Origin: Erysipelotrichaceae bacterium | Lineage (GTDB): Bacteria; Bacillota_I; Bacilli_A; Erysipelotrichales; Erysipelotrichaceae | Reading direction: 5' to 3' | DNA: 64,000 bases | Assembly (NCBI GenBank): GCA_017431825.1 | Contig: JAFRKI010000014.1 | Location: 62,001-126,000, forward strand | In this document: one piece after another, positions 60,539-64,000 of the stretch | Position numbering within the stretch: the first letter of the stretch is position 1 | How the letters are laid out: each line of letters starts with the position of its first letter | The notes under the pieces: model-generated | What the model saw: only the letters and a program-made list of their open reading frames with translations | Told to the model about the DNA's origin: nothing | The model's database searches: none | Program-made: the position numbers and the translations under genes

Positions 60539-60841
60539 ATGAATACAACGATCAACGTTGATCCCGGCAGGCTGGAAGAAACAGCCGGCAGGGTCGAAGC
60601 CTGTGACAGTGATTATCAGAGGCTTTATCAATCCCTTTATGCCGAGGTCGACAAGCTTTCAGGCAACTGGGGAGGAAAGGACAATCTCGCCTTTAACGGG
60701 AGGATCAAGTCCTATGAGGATGATTTCCGGCAGATCTCCATCCTGATCAGGCAGTATGCGGCTTTCTTAAGAGCCAGCGCCAGAGCTTACCGGGAGACGC
60801 AGGAAGAACTGGCCAATTCGGCTAACAGATTAAAAGTATAG
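60539..60841 (+). CDS. WXG100 (ESAT-6-like) secreted protein, first of a pair
   Basis: A 100-residue helical hairpin protein with the central WxG turn (NWGG, about residues 43-46). The N-terminal half begins INVDPGRLEETAGRVEAC and the C-terminal half ends in a charged helix with YRETQEE, which may be a Yxx[DE] export signal. No signal peptide, as expected for a type VII substrate. AGGAGG precedes ATG 60539. Ten bases from the second WXG100 gene. Confidence 0.88.
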   Translation: MNTTINVDPGRLEETAGRVEACDSDYQRLYQSLYAEVDKLSGNWGGKDNLAFNGRIKSYEDDFRQISILIRQYAAFLRASARAYRETQEELANSANRLKV

Positions 60842-60850
60842 GAGGAAAAC

Positions 60851-61147
60851 ATGGAAGATATCAGAATTACATTACCGGAAGTCAGTAACTGTGCAGCCAG
60901 CCTGAGGAACATCAATGCCGGTCTTGATGAGGTCTTAAGCACCATCAACAGGATGATGATGGATCTGAATGCAGTCTGGAAAGGCACGGCCGGCGAAACG
61001 ATCGTGGAAAGATTTCAGAAGTTTTCCGCTCGTTTCATTGATGAAAGCGAAACTATTGAAGAGTATGCGAAATTCCTGGACTACACCGTTTCTTCATACG
61101 ATTCACTGGAATCGACAATCACTGCCAATGCGTCGAACTTTGAGTAA
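60851..61147 (+). CDS. WXG100 (ESAT-6-like) secreted protein, second of a pair
   Basis: A 98-residue WXG100 protein with the WKG turn (VWKG, about 42-45) and a C-terminal YDSLESTI that resembles the Yxx[DE]-type signal. It differs clearly from the preceding WXG100 protein (ITLPEVSNCAASLRNINAGL). Non-identical tandem WXG100 genes often form a heterodimer, in the manner of EsxA/EsxB. GGAGG precedes ATG 60851. Confidence 0.9.
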   Translation: MEDIRITLPEVSNCAASLRNINAGLDEVLSTINRMMMDLNAVWKGTAGETIVERFQKFSARFIDESETIEEYAKFLDYTVSSYDSLESTITANASNFE

Positions 61148-63071
61148 GAAGATCATACGCTGTTTTGCGGTACTGATAGTGCTCGTTACCTGTTTCGGCT
61201 GTAAGACAGCAAGATCCTGCTCCGTTGGAGATTATTTAAGCCTGCTTGCGGAAAGAGCAGGCTTAAGTAATGATGGCGCTTATCTCGACGGTCTGGTCGG
61301 CTGGGGTGTAGTAAAGGAAACAGACGGAAAGCAGAGCGATGATGATCTCGATTATGATTATCTGGCTTTGACTATCGACAGACTGATCGAAGGAGACAAC
61401 GATGATTACTATAAAGTCGTTCAGGACAAAGGATGGATAAAAAGAAATCAGAAAGGAAACGGAAAGGTAGACAGGAAGACGGCAAAATCCGTAATCGATA
61501 AAGCCGTCAGTGAGATCAACAGCAGGGAATATGAAGGATATTATGACTTCGAACTTTGTGACAACATAAACAGACCCGAAGATTACCGTTACTATGATGA
61601 CGGCAGGCTGGTTACCGATGAAGATCATGAAGTCGGAGAGCTGCTGTATCTGGAGAAAGAAAAAGCCTATAAGAAGATAGCCGATAAGGCTGAAGGCTTT
61701 TATGTGCTGAAAGATCCGGACTTTGACGAGATATTTGAAAGCATAAAGATCCGGGATTCTTATGAGCTGGATTTCAGCAAGGCAGTCGATATTCCTTACG
61801 GAACTGTGGAAAGCGAAGAAACGGTTTATGAAAACATGGGCAGGCAGCTGCTGTCCAGCGCTATCAGCGAGAAGACCTTCACGGTCAACGGTTTCAGAGT
61901 ATCCTACAGCATAAAATCCAACAGTATCGATGCCCACATATCCAAGAATGTGAACGGCATCAATGCTTTCTTTGATCTGTCCTTGAGCAATATCCGTCCA
62001 TCATACAAGTGGGATTATAAAGACGGCAAGATCAATGAAGCCTATTTCAGGGTCGACTACAACAGCAGCGGCGAACTGGGCGTATCGGTAGGAAAGTATC
62101 ATAATCTTTATCTGGACTTCAAGGACAAGGACTCGAGCAGTTTCCTGAATGCCCTCAAGTCGGTCATAAAAGAGAAGGACGATGAAGTGGAAGCGACTAT
62201 CAAAATCTGTGAGATCAAGACGCCGATCCCTGAAATACCGACAGCCTTTTTTAATGTGGATGTCTTAGCTAAGATCTATACGACCGGAAAAGCCGAGATC
62301 GTCCTGTCAGGGACCAACAGTAACGGTTTTGAAGTAAGGAACGGTACCCTACGAGTGATCGATAATTCAGATAAGGATGTTGACTTCATTCTCGGGGGCA
62401 GCGCCAGAGCGGCATTAGGTGTTAATTTCAATCTCGAAACCGCCAAATACCGGCTGATGGACGTGGAAGCCGACGGCGGTGTCAGAGCAGCTGTATCGAC
62501 GACCATTCATCTTTACGATGATGAAGGAAATATGAGTTCCCAGAAGTCCAATCTGCCGTATTCGGCTGTAGATGATATTGCCCGGGAAAATAATAATGTG
62601 AAGATCTGCGGGGACGTTTCCCTTAACTGGCTGCTGGACCTCTGTTTCAACACCTCGAAAACGGTACTGTATAAATTCGGTCTGTGGACAAAGAAGACTA
62701 TCCTTGATGAAAGCGATCAGGTATTCGGGAATAAGACCCATATCGAAAACGGAACGTTCATGAGCAAGTGTACCAGGAAAGAAAGACCTAAGAACGAGGA
62801 AAAACAGACGATTACTTCAAATGTCGAAAAGATCATCCTGGAAAAGTATTCGGCTGTCATAAGTGTAAACGAAAGCTATCAGATACCGGTAAAGGCTCTG
62901 CCTGAAGGCTACGGTAAAGGCGACCTGGTCTATAAGACTTCAAAACCGGCAGTTGCCAGTGTCAGCGACGGTATCGTCAGGGGCATCAGTTCAGGAGCAA
63001 GCGAAATAACGATCTTCACTAGTGACGGAAAGTACTATGCGGCTCTCAATATCCTGGTAAGTACCGGCTGA
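61128..63071 (+). CDS. Large exported protein with SLH-like N terminus and Big_2 domain, in the T7SS cluster
   Basis: A protein of about 647 residues. The N terminus MRRTLSKKIIRCFAVLIVLVTCFGC is a signal or lipoprotein-like leader; the Cys context (TCFGC) is not a strong lipobox. Residues about 35-135 (SVGDYLSLLAERAGLSNDG, LVGWGVVKETDGKQ, IDRLIEGD) resemble an S-layer-homology-type module. A long Tyr/Asp-rich middle (about 135-540) is unassigned. The end (about 565-647: VEKIILEKYSAVISVNESYQIP) is a Big_2 Ig-like fold. ATG 61128 overlaps the WXG100 gene by 20 bases; TTG 61140 is the alternative. The frame extends upstream to 60969 but that part is out of frame with the WXG100 gene. Confidence 0.7.
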   Translation: MRRTLSKKIIRCFAVLIVLVTCFGCKTARSCSVGDYLSLLAERAGLSNDGAYLDGLVGWGVVKETDGKQSDDDLDYDYLALTIDRLIEGDNDDYYKVVQDKGWIKRNQKGNGKVDRKTAKSVIDKAVSEINSREYEGYYDFELCDNINRPEDYRYYDDGRLVTDEDHEVGELLYLEKEKAYKKIADKAEGFYVLKDPDFDEIFESIKIRDSYELDFSKAVDIPYGTVESEETVYENMGRQLLSSAISEKTFTVNGFRVSYSIKSNSIDAHISKNVNGINAFFDLSLSNIRPSYKWDYKDGKINEAYFRVDYNSSGELGVSVGKYHNLYLDFKDKDSSSFLNALKSVIKEKDDEVEATIKICEIKTPIPEIPTAFFNVDVLAKIYTTGKAEIVLSGTNSNGFEVRNGTLRVIDNSDKDVDFILGGSARAALGVNFNLETAKYRLMDVEADGGVRAAVSTTIHLYDDEGNMSSQKSNLPYSAVDDIARENNNVKICGDVSLNWLLDLCFNTSKTVLYKFGLWTKKTILDESDQVFGNKTHIENGTFMSKCTRKERPKNEEKQTITSNVEKIILEKYSAVISVNESYQIPVKALPEGYGKGDLVYKTSKPAVASVSDGIVRGISSGASEITIFTSDGKYYAALNILVSTG

Positions 63072-64000
63072 TGTTTATCGTGATAAAGGACGGGACCGTT
63101 TTCGTCCGTCTTAATACCGATGAGCTTTCCTTGCCTTATGCATACAGCGGCATCGAAATAGTTAAGGAAGATGAAGAGTATTTCTTTCTTCTGAAGAAGG
63201 GCTTTCGTTTTCCGGAAGGCGACAGCAGACGCAGGATAGAGATAAGGAAATATATCGTCAAACACAAAGATCTGTTCAACGACATGGAGATCTGTGTTTA
63301 CGAAAATGACGATGGTTTTAATGATTATGAGCTGTGCAATAACGTCCCTTTCATCTTTGCGGACAACCCTAAAGCTCCGGTCATCAGTCATGATCCATAT
63401 CTGAAAAACACGCATCTGTATCTTAAGAACGGGCAGATCAATACCAACTATAACTGCCTCTTGCTGAACGGAAAGATCTATGATAATGAGATCCTTAAAG
63501 ACGGGGATAAGATATGCTTGCAGAATTTCATCTTTTATTACTATGAAGGCTTTCTGTACATGAACAGTTTCCTCGTGGAAAACAGACTTCAGAAAAGAAA
63601 ATTCAGGGAGCAGGTCAGCAGATATGAAAGCAGCAAGCCCGGAATCAGCACTTCTTTCCTGCCGGTCAGAAAGGAACTGGAAGTTGAAAAACTGAAGGAA
63701 TATGTTCCCGTCAGACCGCTGAAACAGCGAAAGGCGATATTCCAGATCGGTCCCAGCATCACGATGTCGATGGCCATGCTCTCGATCGCTGCCATCAATG
63801 TCTATAATAACTACCTGAACGGCCAGCCCTGGCTGAACAGTCTGGTATATATTCTTATGCCTGTAACGATGCTGCTGTCAGGTGTTCTGTGGCCGCTTCT
63901 TTCAGGACATAGTGAAAAGAAAGCCAACCGGAAAGAGATGAAGGAAAAGAAAAGCGCCTATCTTGACTACCTTCTGGAATATGAGAAGCGGCTGAAAAAG
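63071..64000 (+). CDS. essC: Type VII secretion ATPase EssC, N-terminal part (cut by the window)
   Basis: Open frame of 310 codons with no stop before the right edge. Residues about 1-180 fit two FHA-like domains (second: LKNTHLYLKNGQINTNYNCLLL, LKDGDKICLQNFIFYY). Residues 222-278 give the pair of membrane helices, starting AIFQIGPSITMSMAMLSI, the hallmark of EssC/YukB. FtsK/SpoIIIE ATPase domains should follow to the right. ATG 63071 overlaps the upstream TGA by one base (TGATG), indicating coupling. EssC is the motor of the Bacillota T7SS. Confidence 0.85.
   Translation, partial: MFIVIKDGTVFVRLNTDELSLPYAYSGIEIVKEDEEYFFLLKKGFRFPEGDSRRRIEIRKYIVKHKDLFNDMEICVYENDDGFNDYELCNNVPFIFADNPKAPVISHDPYLKNTHLYLKNGQINTNYNCLLLNGKIYDNEILKDGDKICLQNFIFYYYEGFLYMNSFLVENRLQKRKFREQVSRYESSKPGISTSFLPVRKELEVEKLKEYVPVRPLKQRKAIFQIGPSITMSMAMLSIAAINVYNNYLNGQPWLNSLVYILMPVTMLLSGVLWPLLSGHSEKKANRKEMKEKKSAYLDYLLEYEKRLKK

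Noticed and set aside
60969-61127. Upstream extension of the T7SS exported protein
   Set aside because: Runs out of frame through the second WXG100 gene and lacks a ribosome binding site; the signal sequence begins at 61128.
61263-61937. 224-codon minus-strand open frame
   Set aside because: Antisense to the coupled T7SS exported protein.
1-64000. CRISPR arrays, tRNA or rRNA genes, transposases, phage genes
   Set aside because: None seen: no regularly spaced repeats, no cloverleaf with a CCA-type end, and no mobile-element protein among the open frames.

Overview
The window looks like a chromosomal segment from a low-to-mid GC Bacillota, most plausibly an Erysipelotrichaceae-like gut or oral commensal. 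This rests on gene content and style: a Noc/ParA/ParB block next to rsmG, TagO-type envelope chemistry, LCP and LTA-synthase-like proteins, WXG100/EssC type VII secretion, and strong Shine-Dalgarno sites at many genes. The genus is inferred, not shown. No tRNA, rRNA, CRISPR array, insertion sequence or phage gene was seen, and no gene-free stretch exceeds about 200 bases.

Layout. 1-10 kb is housekeeping: a CBS-containing family II pyrophosphatase (cut by the left edge), nagA, a small membrane protein, tagO, pepT (convergent), then rsmG-noc-parA-parB and a TelA-like protein. The rsmG-noc-parAB order suggests a replication-origin-proximal position. A BKACE-type enzyme follows. 10-56 kb is a very large cell-surface polysaccharide region. 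It holds a polyprenyl-phosphate sugar transferase (WbaP type), an ABC exporter pair (Wzm/Wzt), a separate Wzx-like flippase, at least eight glycosyltransferases, three paralogous GT-C-like membrane proteins, two paralogous ligase/polymerase-like membrane proteins, two MBOAT O-acyltransferases each paired with an SGNH/DHHW partner, a type 3 acyltransferase, UDP-galactopyranose mutase, two phosphoglycerol-transferase-like enzymes, and a multi-domain LCP ligase. A secreted NagZ and an alpha/beta hydrolase sit inside it on the minus strand. 55.5-58.2 kb returns to metabolism: lipid kinase, PduL, nagB and trxA. 58.2-64 kb appears to be a type VII secretion island: a DUF1836 regulator with a dyad in its promoter, an SPFH protein, four very small proteins (three of them membrane-spanning), two tandem WXG100 proteins, a large SLH-like/Big_2 exported protein, and the N-terminal part of EssC (cut by the right edge).

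How the genes fit together. TagO or WbaP would start lipid-linked glycans. The GT2, GT4 and GT-C enzymes would extend and decorate them, Glf supplies galactofuranose, and MBOAT/SGNH and phosphoglycerol transferases add substituents. Wzx or Wzm/Wzt exports the product, and the ligase-like and LCP proteins attach it to the envelope. Having two export routes and repeated paralogues suggests two or more distinct glycans.

The most striking non-coding pattern concerns translation starts. About fifteen genes, nearly all first genes of polysaccharide transcription units, have a -10 hexamer ending 5-7 bases (twelve times exactly 6) before the start codon and no Shine-Dalgarno site. This predicts leaderless mRNAs. 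Operon-internal genes and most housekeeping genes have normal ribosome binding sites. A second theme is extreme 3' compaction: several intrinsic terminators overlap stop codons or the last codons of one or both convergent genes.
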